In this document: positions 57,693-64,000 of the stretch, piece after piece
How the letters are laid out: each line of letters starts with the position of its first letter
How positions within the stretch are numbered: position 1 is the stretch's first letter
Assembly (NCBI RefSeq): GCF_034377285.1
Contig: NZ_CP139715.1
Coordinates: 3,084,001-3,148,000 of the forward strand
Reading direction: 5' to 3'
DNA: 64,000 bases
From: Thalassobaculum sp. OXR-137
GTDB lineage: Bacteria > Pseudomonadota > Alphaproteobacteria > Thalassobaculales > Thalassobaculaceae
Translations under genes and position numbers: made by a program
The notes under the pieces: model-generated
What the model saw: the letters and a program-made list of their open reading frames with translations, nothing else
Told to the model about the DNA's origin: nothing
Databases searched by the model: none

Positions 57693-58595
57693 TTACTCCC
57701 CCTTCGGCCAACGCCTGTGCACCCAGAGCCATTGCTCCGGCCGCTCGCGGATCCAGCTTTCCAGCAGATCGTTGAAGCGCTGCACCGTGGCGGCGACGTC
57801 GTCGGACGGCTTGCCGTCGCGCGGGACCTTCACACCCTCGAAGGCGGTCACCCGGAAGCGCGCGCCCTCTAGCCGCTCGACCCGCACCGCGACGATCGGG
57901 CAGTCGAAGCGGCGGGCGAGCTGGGCGAAGGCCGGGGTGGTCATCGCCCGGCGGCCGAAGAACCGGGCCTCGATCCCGTCATTCATCTTCTGATCGATCA
58001 GCAGGCCGAGCGGCCGGCCACGCTTCAGGGCGTCCATCACCCCGCGGGCGCCGGCGCTGCCCTTCGGGAAGAGGGCGGCGTCGGGATGCGACTTCCGCTT
58101 GTCGTAGAGCGAGGCGATCAGCGGATTGTCCGGGGCGCGGTAGACGCCGTCCATCACCAGCCCCACATGGGCGGCGGCCAGCAGCATCAGCTCCCAGTTG
58201 GCGATATGGCCGGAGACGTAGATCGCCGGCCCGCCGGCCCGCATCGCCGCCAGGGCGTGCTCGGCGCCGACGATCTCGACCCGCCGGTCCATCTCCCGCT
58301 GCAAGGTGCGGATATGGGCGAACTCGCCGGCGGTGCGGCCGAGATTGCGCCACATGCCGTGCAGGATGCGGGCGATCTCCTCGGCGCTCTTCTCCGGGAA
58401 GGCCCGTTCCAGGTTGGTGCGGGCGACCTTGTGGAGCCGCAGCATCGGGCCGATCCGCGACAGGATCGCAGCACCGAGGGCCGACGCCGCGTCGATCGGC
58501 AGGATGCGCAGGATGCCGTATGCGGCGAGCGCGCCGACCGCCTCCAGGACCCAGGACAGGCGTTTGGTCAGGGGGATCTTGCGCGGGTTGGACAT
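57693..58595 (-). CDS. lysophospholipid/lipid A acyltransferase (LpxL/HtrB family)
   Basis: A 300-residue inner-membrane enzyme adding a secondary acyl chain to lipid A or a precursor. One N-terminal span (VLEAVGALAAYGILRILPI) precedes the catalytic H130-x4-E135 in SGHIANWELM. GVYRAPDNPLI, GLLIDQKMNDG and the C-terminal PEQWLWVHRRWP are family markers. The start codon lies inside a 14-bp perfect hairpin, so translation may be structurally controlled. MFS gene upstream on the same strand, MsbA-like gene convergent. Confidence 0.9.
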   Translation of the reverse strand: MSNPRKIPLTKRLSWVLEAVGALAAYGILRILPIDAASALGAAILSRIGPMLRLHKVARTNLERAFPEKSAEEIARILHGMWRNLGRTAGEFAHIRTLQREMDRRVEIVGAEHALAAMRAGGPAIYVSGHIANWELMLLAAAHVGLVMDGVYRAPDNPLIASLYDKRKSHPDAALFPKGSAGARGVMDALKRGRPLGLLIDQKMNDGIEARFFGRRAMTTPAFAQLARRFDCPIVAVRVERLEGARFRVTAFEGVKVPRDGKPSDDVAATVQRFNDLLESWIRERPEQWLWVHRRWPKGE

Positions 58596-58621
58596 GGACG
58601 GTGGTATCCACCGTCCATGTC
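58591..58621 (-). promoter_or_regulatory. hairpin covering the lpxL-type start codon
   Basis: GACATGGACGGTGG (58591-58604) and its exact complement (58608-58621) enclose a 3-base loop. The acyltransferase ATG (58593-58595) is in one arm, so the messenger would hide its own start site when folded. It could be a translational switch or a protein-binding operator. Confidence 0.55.
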
Positions 58622-58641
58622 GGATTTGTCCAGCCCCGTAT

Positions 58642-58670
58642 GAGCCTTAGCCCAGACGAGCCTTAGCCCA
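58642..58670. repeat. short direct repeat GAGCCTTAGCCCA
   Basis: The 13-bp word occurs at 58642-58654 and 58658-58670, and a weaker third copy (GGGCCTTACGC) follows at the end of the MFS gene. The 16-bp period suggests slippage or a small protein-binding array between the MFS stop and the acyltransferase start. Confidence 0.6.
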
Positions 58671-58678
58671 ATCGGGCC

Positions 58679-59908
58679 TTACGCGGTGACCGGCGCGAGA
58701 CGGGCGAGCGGCTTCTCGTTGATCGGCAGGTGGATGACCGCCGCGGCGAGGCCAAGGGCGACGCCGGCCCACCACACCCCGTCATAGGACCCGGTCGTGT
58801 CGTACAGATAGCCGCCCAGCCAGATGCCGGCGAAGGAGCCGAGCTGGTGGCTGAGGAAGACGAAGCCGAACAGGGTCGCCATGTAGCGGACGCCGAAGAC
58901 CTGGGCGACGATGCCGGTGGTCAGCGGGACGGTCGACAGCCACAGCACGCCCATCGCGCCGGCGAACAGGTAGATCGTCAGCTCGGTCTTCGGTGCCAGT
59001 AGCAGCGCGGTGATGACCAGGGCCCGGGCGAAGTAGATCGTGCACAGGCCGTACTTCTTGCTCCAGCGCTGGCCGGCGATGCCGGAAGCGAAGGAGCCGA
59101 CGATGTTGCACAGCCCGACCAGGGCGAGCGCATAGGCGCCGACGGCCGGGTCGAGGCCGAGATCGCGCACGTAGGAGGGGAAGTGCACGGTGATGAAGGC
59201 CACGTGGAAGCCGCAGACGAAGAAGCCGATCGTCAGCAGGATATAGCCGCGATGGGCGCCGGCCTCCGCCATCGCCTGGCGGAAGGTCTGGTTGCTCGGC
59301 ACCTCGCCCTTGGCGGCGGTGTTCGACGGCAGGATGAAGGCGAGCGGAATGATGAACAGCGCCGAGGCCGCCAGCATCAGCAGGGCGCTCTCCCAGCCGT
59401 AGACCGTGATGAAGCTCTGCCCCAGGGGCGAGAACACCACCTGTCCGAACGAGCCGGCCGCGGTTCCCAGGCCCAGCGCCAGCGAGCGCCGCTCCGGGCC
59501 GACCACCTTGGCCATCGCCGCCATCGCCAGCGAGAAGGCGGTGAAGGCGACACCCAGGCCGGTCAGCACGCCGCCGAACAGGTAAAGCTCGAACGAACTG
59601 TCGGCCGTCGCCATGCCCCAGACGCCGACCGTGTAGACCACCGCGCCGACCGCCAGCACCCGCGAGGGGCCGAACTTGTCGGCGATCATCCCGGCCACCG
59701 GCACGCCGATGCCCCAGAGCAGGTTCTGGATCGCCATCGCCAGGCCGAACGTCTCGCGGTCCCATCCCTTGGCCAGGGTCATGGGCTCCAGAAACAGACC
59801 GAAGGCCGAGCGGATGCCGAACCCGATCATCGCGATCAGACAGCCGGCGACGATCACCACGATCGGCGTGCGCCAGCTCGAAGAGGAGGGGGAGGCGAGG
59901 GACGACAT
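58679..59908 (-). CDS. MFS transporter (oxalate/formate antiporter-like group)
   Basis: A 409-residue permease with twelve spans. Loop 2-3 carries the MFS pattern VAGMIADKFGPSRVLAVGAV, the fourth span region AMAAMAKVVGPERRSLALGLGTAAGSFGQ is typical of the monocarboxylate/oxalate group, and the central loop is short. It is divergent from a MarR-type regulator gene; a palindrome in the 101-bp gap suggests direct repression by that regulator and induction by a transported compound. Confidence 0.88.
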   Translation of the reverse strand: MSSLASPSSSSWRTPIVVIVAGCLIAMIGFGIRSAFGLFLEPMTLAKGWDRETFGLAMAIQNLLWGIGVPVAGMIADKFGPSRVLAVGAVVYTVGVWGMATADSSFELYLFGGVLTGLGVAFTAFSLAMAAMAKVVGPERRSLALGLGTAAGSFGQVVFSPLGQSFITVYGWESALLMLAASALFIIPLAFILPSNTAAKGEVPSNQTFRQAMAEAGAHRGYILLTIGFFVCGFHVAFITVHFPSYVRDLGLDPAVGAYALALVGLCNIVGSFASGIAGQRWSKKYGLCTIYFARALVITALLLAPKTELTIYLFAGAMGVLWLSTVPLTTGIVAQVFGVRYMATLFGFVFLSHQLGSFAGIWLGGYLYDTTGSYDGVWWAGVALGLAAAVIHLPINEKPLARLAPVTA

Positions 59909-59960
59909 GGCTGACTCCGGGAGGGTGGTTGGCCGGAAACGAGGGGTGTGATATGATCCG

Positions 59961-59984
59961 TGCAGTTACACTCGTGTAGTTGCA
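59961..59984. promoter_or_regulatory. MarR-type operator between divergent MFS and marR genes
   Basis: TGCA-GT-TACAC-TC-GTGTA-GT-TGCA is an interrupted inverted repeat, 18 of 24 positions symmetric. It lies between the MFS start (59908) and the regulator start (60010), the usual place for a MarR operator. Confidence 0.65.
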
Positions 59985-60009
59985 CGTAATTGTCAACGCA
60001 GGTGCATCG

Positions 60010-60456
60010 ATGGACCCTCGAGACGATGCCGGTTTGGCCTGTACCTGTTCCATGGTGCGCCGGGTGGCGCGGCGTCTGACCCAGTATTACGACGACGCCC
60101 TGAAGGATACGGGGCTCAAGGTCACGCAATACAGTCTGCTGTCCTGCATTGCCAGGGCCGGTCAGTCCTCGGTGACGGACCTGTCCGACCGGCTGGAACT
60201 GGACCGGACGACGCTGACGCGGAATCTCTCGCTCCTGCGGGACGTCGGCTGGGTCCGGCTGGCTCCCGGGCCGGACAAGCGCACACGCTCGGTGGAACTG
60301 ACGCCGAGCGGCCGGGAGATGCTGGAGGCGGCGCGGCCGCACTGGCGGGAAGCGGAACTGGCATTGCGGCAGCGCGCCGGCGGTGACGTGACCGCCGCCT
60401 TGCAGGACGTGCTCGTCCAGACCGTTGCCGCCGTGGAGGCGCAGCAGCAGCAGTAA
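60010..60456 (+). CDS. MarR family transcriptional regulator
   Basis: A 148-residue winged-helix protein. The DNA-binding region is SVTDLSDRLELDRTTLTRNLSLLRDVGWV followed by the wing GPDKRTRSVELTPSG. N- and C-terminal helices form the dimer interface. A CACTC-like N-terminus (CTCSMVRRVARRL) has two cysteines that might sense oxidants or metals. The ATG at 60010 is used because the earlier TTG lies within the operator. It probably represses the divergent MFS gene. Confidence 0.88.
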   Translation: MDPRDDAGLACTCSMVRRVARRLTQYYDDALKDTGLKVTQYSLLSCIARAGQSSVTDLSDRLELDRTTLTRNLSLLRDVGWVRLAPGPDKRTRSVELTPSGREMLEAARPHWREAELALRQRAGGDVTAALQDVLVQTVAAVEAQQQQ

Positions 60457-60612
60457 CCGGCGAGATCTCGCCGCATGTGCGGGGCGTCGTTGCCGCGACC
60501 CCTTGCGCTGCCCTAGATCCGTCACGATTTTGCGGTTCTGTCGGGCAACCCTTGAGCCCGGGCCCCGTTACGCGCTAGGGCAGGGGCATCGCCACCGGCC
60601 GGGAGCCGATGA

Positions 60613-61635
60613 ATGACCGCTATTCGTACCTTTGCGACGGCTGCTGCTGTCGCTGCTGCACTGACCTTCTCTGCCGTCCAGGACGCATCGGCCGCTTTCA
60701 AGAGCGGGATCTGGACAGGCGACGCCTACATTTCCAAGGAGGGCCAGTTCCAACGATGTGCCATCGTCGGAGAGTATGAAGGCGATACGGATCTGGGCTT
60801 CGGGCTGGCTGCGAACGGCGCGTACGAAGTCTACCTGATCAACAAGACCTGGACGTTGGAGCCGGGTCAGGCCGCCAAGGTCTCCATCAAGATCGACAAC
60901 CTGCCCGAGGTCAGCGGCGCCTTCCAGGTGGTCAGCAAGGACACCCTCGGCACGGTCCTGCAGGACCGTCCTGAGTTGGTTCAGGCGTTCAAGGCCGGCA
61001 GTGTCGCCACAATCTCCGGCTTCTTCGGGACCCTCAAGTTTCCCCTGAAGGGCACCTCGAAGGCGTTCGCGGTCATGGAGGATTGCGTCCGGCAGGTGAA
61101 GTCCGGCATGCAGGATGGCAAGAAGGTCGCGGAGGCCCGCGAAAAGGTGGCCAAGGTTCGCGGTCAGGACCTGTTCAAGCTGGCGCCCCAGCCCTTCGCC
61201 TGGCGGGTTCTGAAGGATCTTCCCCAGGACCAGTTCGCGATTCCCAAGGATGTCGACCAGGCGATGAAGCGTTGGAACGCCGCCCTGGTGTGGCGCATCG
61301 ACCGTGGCCTGGGGCTGGTTCAGTCCGTCGGCGGGAATCACAGCGAGGAGGAGCTGCGCGCCGAACTGGTCAAGCTGAAGGCGCCGAGCTGCAAGGCTCA
61401 GCTCACCTCGGAGGCGGATCTGCGGCTGTTGCCCGGAACCCAGACGGTGCTGCCCCATGTGGAGCTTTCCTGCTCCGATGTCGGTAACGGCACGGCCGCC
61501 TACGAAGTCCTGACGTTCTTCCCGCACGCCTCCGGGAACATGATCGCCGTCAGCCATATCGGCGAGACGCTGGACGCCGCGCGATTGGCGGACAACTCGT
61601 TCCTGAATCAGGTCGCCGTCATCGCCGCGCAGTAA
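60613..61635 (+). CDS. secreted hypothetical protein, 340 residues
   Basis: A signal peptide ends near QDASAAF. The mature protein divides into a first domain (SGIWTGDAYISKEGQFQRCAIVGEY to the MEDCVRQVK cysteine) and a second domain after about residue 190 with cysteines at PSCKAQL and LSCSD. A lysine/acid-rich helical linker (QDGKKVAEAREKVAKVRGQD) separates them. The first domain resembles invasion-associated-type folds only loosely, so no family is claimed. Start ATG at 60613 with GGGAG upstream. Gene stands alone. Confidence 0.7.
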   Translation: MTAIRTFATAAAVAAALTFSAVQDASAAFKSGIWTGDAYISKEGQFQRCAIVGEYEGDTDLGFGLAANGAYEVYLINKTWTLEPGQAAKVSIKIDNLPEVSGAFQVVSKDTLGTVLQDRPELVQAFKAGSVATISGFFGTLKFPLKGTSKAFAVMEDCVRQVKSGMQDGKKVAEAREKVAKVRGQDLFKLAPQPFAWRVLKDLPQDQFAIPKDVDQAMKRWNAALVWRIDRGLGLVQSVGGNHSEEELRAELVKLKAPSCKAQLTSEADLRLLPGTQTVLPHVELSCSDVGNGTAAYEVLTFFPHASGNMIAVSHIGETLDAARLADNSFLNQVAVIAAQ

Positions 61636-61674
61636 CAACCTGCGCGGCGGGAGCCGATCAGGAAGCGCGGCGCG

Positions 61675-62820
61675 TCAGCCGCACACCCCGTCAGCAGGGG
61701 CGATGCGGATGAGCGCGCCGTCGCTTTCGTCGGTCAGCAACCAAATTGCGCCATCCGGTCCCATGCGGACGTCGCGCACCCGCCCGAAGCGGCCCTTGAA
61801 CAGCCGCTCCTCTGCGGCCACGTCGCCGTTCTCCATGTCCAGGCGCACCAGCATCCGGTCCTTCAGCGCGCCGACCAGCAGGTCGCCGCGCCAGGCCGGG
61901 AACAGATCGCCCTGCACGAAGGCGAGACCGGACGGGGCGATCGACGGATCCCAGTAATAGACAGGCTGCTCCATACCGTCCGCCGACGTGCCGACCCCGA
62001 TCTGGCCGCCGTGATAGTGCCGGCCGTAGGAGATCGTCGGCCAGCCGTAGTTCTTTCCCGCTTCCGGCCGGTTGATCTCGTCGCCGCCCCGCGCGCCGTG
62101 CTCGACGATCCAAAGCGCGCCGGTCTCGGGATGGCGGGCGGCTCCCTGCGCGTTGCGGTGGCCGAAGGACCAGAGCTCGCGGGCGCCACCCCGTCCGTCG
62201 GCGAACGGATTGTCGGTCGGGATGCTGCCGTCTTCGGCGATCCGCAGCACCGAGCCGGCATGGTCGTCGGGATTCTGCGCCCGCGGCCTGTCGCCGCGAT
62301 CGCCGATGGTGAACCAAAGGGTGCCGTCGCCCTTGAACACGATGCGGGATCCGAAATGCCGGGTCGTGTTCGTCGCCGGTGCCATGGAGAAGATCTGGGT
62401 GACCTCAGATAGCCGGCTGCCGTCGGAGGAGAGGGTGCCGTGGGCGATCGCGGTTCCGGTCAACCCGTCGCTGCGCGGTTCCGAATAGGAGAAATAGAGC
62501 CGGCGGTTCTGGGCGAAATCGGGATGGGCCACGACGTCGAGCAGCCCGCCCTGGCCGGCCGCCCTCACCCGCGGCGCGCCCGCGATTTCCGATTTCGACC
62601 CGGTCGACGGATCGGCCAACCACAGGACGCCGTCCCGCTCGGTGATGACCGTCATGCCGTCCGGCAGGAAGGTGACGCCCCAGGGGTGGGCGAGATCGGA
62701 CACCCGGGTCTCCGCCGTCAGGGCGCAGGCCTGGGCCCGTTCGGTCTCCTGGGCGTCGGCCAGACCGGGAAGGGCCGCCAGAAGGGGAAGGGCGAGCAAC
62801 AGCGAACGGGTCGGGAGCAT
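61675..62820 (-). CDS. PQQ-dependent aldose sugar dehydrogenase family protein (Asd/YliI-like)
   Basis: A 381-residue secreted six-bladed beta-propeller. The signal peptide ends LADAQE. Recognisable are HPWGVTFLPDGMTVITERDG, the GGLLDVVAHPDFAQN active-site segment, the metal/PQQ site around DRPRAQNPDDHAGSVLRI, GHRNAQGAARHP and HGARGGDEINRPEAGKNYGWPTISYG, cited in parts. Such enzymes oxidise aldoses in the periplasm with PQQ. No PQQ synthesis gene is in the window. Start ATG at 62820 with GAGAGGACC upstream. Confidence 0.9.
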   Translation of the reverse strand: MLPTRSLLLALPLLAALPGLADAQETERAQACALTAETRVSDLAHPWGVTFLPDGMTVITERDGVLWLADPSTGSKSEIAGAPRVRAAGQGGLLDVVAHPDFAQNRRLYFSYSEPRSDGLTGTAIAHGTLSSDGSRLSEVTQIFSMAPATNTTRHFGSRIVFKGDGTLWFTIGDRGDRPRAQNPDDHAGSVLRIAEDGSIPTDNPFADGRGGARELWSFGHRNAQGAARHPETGALWIVEHGARGGDEINRPEAGKNYGWPTISYGRHYHGGQIGVGTSADGMEQPVYYWDPSIAPSGLAFVQGDLFPAWRGDLLVGALKDRMLVRLDMENGDVAAEERLFKGRFGRVRDVRMGPDGAIWLLTDESDGALIRIAPADGVCG

Positions 62821-62890
62821 GATGGGTCCTCTCGGCCAGACAACGGGTCTGAAGGAGAGGTGGGGGGCCACTGCCCCCGGTCAACGCCTG

Positions 62891-63397
62891 CTAGCTCATG
62901 TCGGTCAGATCATCGACCGCCCCTTCGAACATTTCCTTGAGTTCCACAACCGCCCCGCCGGCGGGTACCGCGCTCAGCAGGCTCTTCAGCAGTGAGTTCA
63001 GGACCTCAAACAACCGCCGAAGGATCGGGCCGAGAACGGTGCGACGCGAGGGCATGAGCACGTTTGCCGGCTGCCGCACTGCGCCGATTAAGCGTTGGTA
63101 CCAGTAATTCACGACCTTCAGCTTCCGGTTCAGGCTCCGGGGTCGAAGATCGTGGCCATCGATATGCGCCACCGGCATGTCGTGACACCAGTTCTGGCAG
63201 GAGGTGAAGGCCGGTCCGCTGGCCTCATACAGGTCGGAAAGCGGGCGGATCAGCGTCTCTACAAGCAGGTCGGAAAATTCGTTCAGGACCTCGCCGAGAA
63301 AGATGCGGACCTCGCCCACGAACTGGGCGGAGACGTTGCGCACGCCATAAAGGTTATCGGGGGATTCCGGGTCCACGCTGAGTTCGAAGTTCGCCAT
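62891..63397 (-). CDS. hypothetical protein, 168 residues
   Basis: Start ATG at 63397 has TGGAGG ten bases upstream. The sequence is amphipathic and leucine-rich with two predicted helical bundles (VSAQFVGEVRIFLGEVLNEF; RRLFEVLNSLLKSLLSAVPAGG) joined by a loop with CQNWCHDMPVAHIDGH, whose two cysteines and three histidines could bind a metal or haem. No signal peptide is evident. Family not recognised. The 211 bp upstream, up to the D-aminoacylase, contain no gene. Confidence 0.6.
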   Translation of the reverse strand: MANFELSVDPESPDNLYGVRNVSAQFVGEVRIFLGEVLNEFSDLLVETLIRPLSDLYEASGPAFTSCQNWCHDMPVAHIDGHDLRPRSLNRKLKVVNYWYQRLIGAVRQPANVLMPSRRTVLGPILRRLFEVLNSLLKSLLSAVPAGGAVVELKEMFEGAVDDLTDMS

Positions 63398-63608
63398 GTG
63401 CCGATCCTCCAGACCTGGGGCAGGAACCAACTGAATACCTGATGGCCCCCAGACCGGCGCCGAAGTTTGCCACGCCGCATGTGATACAATTATCACGCGA
63501 TCTGGGCCGGAGCTCCGTGGCCGATCTCCGACGCCATCCGGTGAACCTGCCTTGACTTACCGTCGGCGGCGGGCTGCGATCGGAGCTTGCGAGATTGAGG
63601 AGACGACG

Positions 63609-64000
63609 ATGGCCGGATTGGAACGCTGCGACCTGAAGCTCAGCGGTGGAGAGGTGATCGACGGGACCGGCGCCGCGCGGGTGCGCGCCGACGTGGCGAT
63701 CGTGGACGACCGGATCGTGGCCGTGGGCGACCTGTCCCAGGTCCAGGCCGGCAAGGAGATCGACGTCACCGGCCGGATCGTGGCACCCGGATTCGTCGAC
63801 GTGCACACCCATGACGACCGCGCCTTGCTGTCCAAGCCGACCATGGACATGAAGGTCAGCCAGGGCGTCACCAGTGTCGTCGTCGGCAATTGCGGCATCT
63901 CGCTGGCGCCGCTGGTGATGGACCGCCGCCCGCCGCCGCCGCTCGACCTGCTCGGCACCGAGGAGTGGTGGAAATACGCGACGTTCGAGGCGTTTCTCGG
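63609..64000 (+). CDS. N-acyl-D-amino-acid deacylase / D-aminoacylase family amidohydrolase, 5' part
   Basis: The frame is open from an ATG with GAGGAGACGACG upstream to the right edge, 130 residues. It starts LKLSGGEVIDGTGAARVRADVAIVDDRIVAVGDL and has the metal motif GFVDVHTHDDRAL, where H-x-H and the following aspartate bind zinc. VSQGVTSVVVGNCGISLAPL follows with the cysteine used by D-aminoacylases. The remainder lies outside the window. Expected reaction: hydrolysis of N-acyl-D-amino acids. Confidence 0.88.
   Translation, partial: MAGLERCDLKLSGGEVIDGTGAARVRADVAIVDDRIVAVGDLSQVQAGKEIDVTGRIVAPGFVDVHTHDDRALLSKPTMDMKVSQGVTSVVVGNCGISLAPLVMDRRPPPPLDLLGTEEWWKYATFEAFL

Overview
The window reads as a chromosome segment of a high-GC Gram-negative alphaproteobacterium, most plausibly a free-living (perhaps marine) member of the Rhodospirillales. 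The basis is gene content and codon use: TRAP and Liv-type uptake systems, GMC oxidoreductases, a CoxL-like hydroxylase subunit, a CioAB-type oxidase and lipid A acylation. The taxonomic placement is inference. No tRNA, rRNA, CRISPR array, phage or plasmid replication gene was seen.

Layout. 1-6.5 kb: partial PAS sensor with a tiny coupled ORF, AlkA-type glycosylase overlapping a polysaccharide deacetylase, YjbQ, an amidase-creatininase-cytochrome b561 run, and a convergent cytochrome c'. 6.8-18.7 kb: acyl-CoA ligase plus MFS permease, DUF169 protein, class III CoA-transferase, glyoxalase I, esterase lipoprotein, N-carbamoyl amino acid hydrolase, an atypical SDR, an EamA permease and a DUF1445 enzyme. 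18.7-23.8 kb: complete TRAP transporter (dctPQM), an AhpD-like protein and a second, closely related orphan binding protein. 23.9-28.3 kb: two GMC oxidoreductases and an SDR. 28.4-38.2 kb: FNR-box-controlled hemN-like gene, branched-chain amino acid ABC operon livJHMGF, bd/Cio oxidase operon cydAB with a 44-residue DUF2474 gene, and hutC. 38.2-42.1 kb: hutHU on the opposite strand, with matching HutC-type operators at hutH and hutC. 42.1-43.2 kb: an IS110-family element. 43.3-64 kb: SDR, permeases, orphan molybdenum hydroxylase large subunit, PAS protein, SMR efflux, GST, PRC-barrel protein, two AraC regulators, phosphatase, MsbA-like exporter with LpxL acyltransferase, MFS/MarR divergent pair, PQQ-type sugar dehydrogenase, and the start of a D-aminoacylase at the right edge.

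The strongest discovery is the IS110 element (about 42101-43245). Removing it between two CT dinucleotides restores a perfect 18-bp-stem, 4-nt-loop palindrome of the same kind as other palindromes scattered in intergenic gaps here. The non-coding left end folds on paper into a 5' stem-loop and a target-loop hairpin, and that hairpin holds 8-nt and 7-nt segments complementary to the two sides of this exact insertion site. A -35/-10 pair with 17-bp spacing forms only across the circular junction. Together these indicate a bridge-RNA-guided IS110 recombinase whose programmed target is a genomic palindromic repeat.
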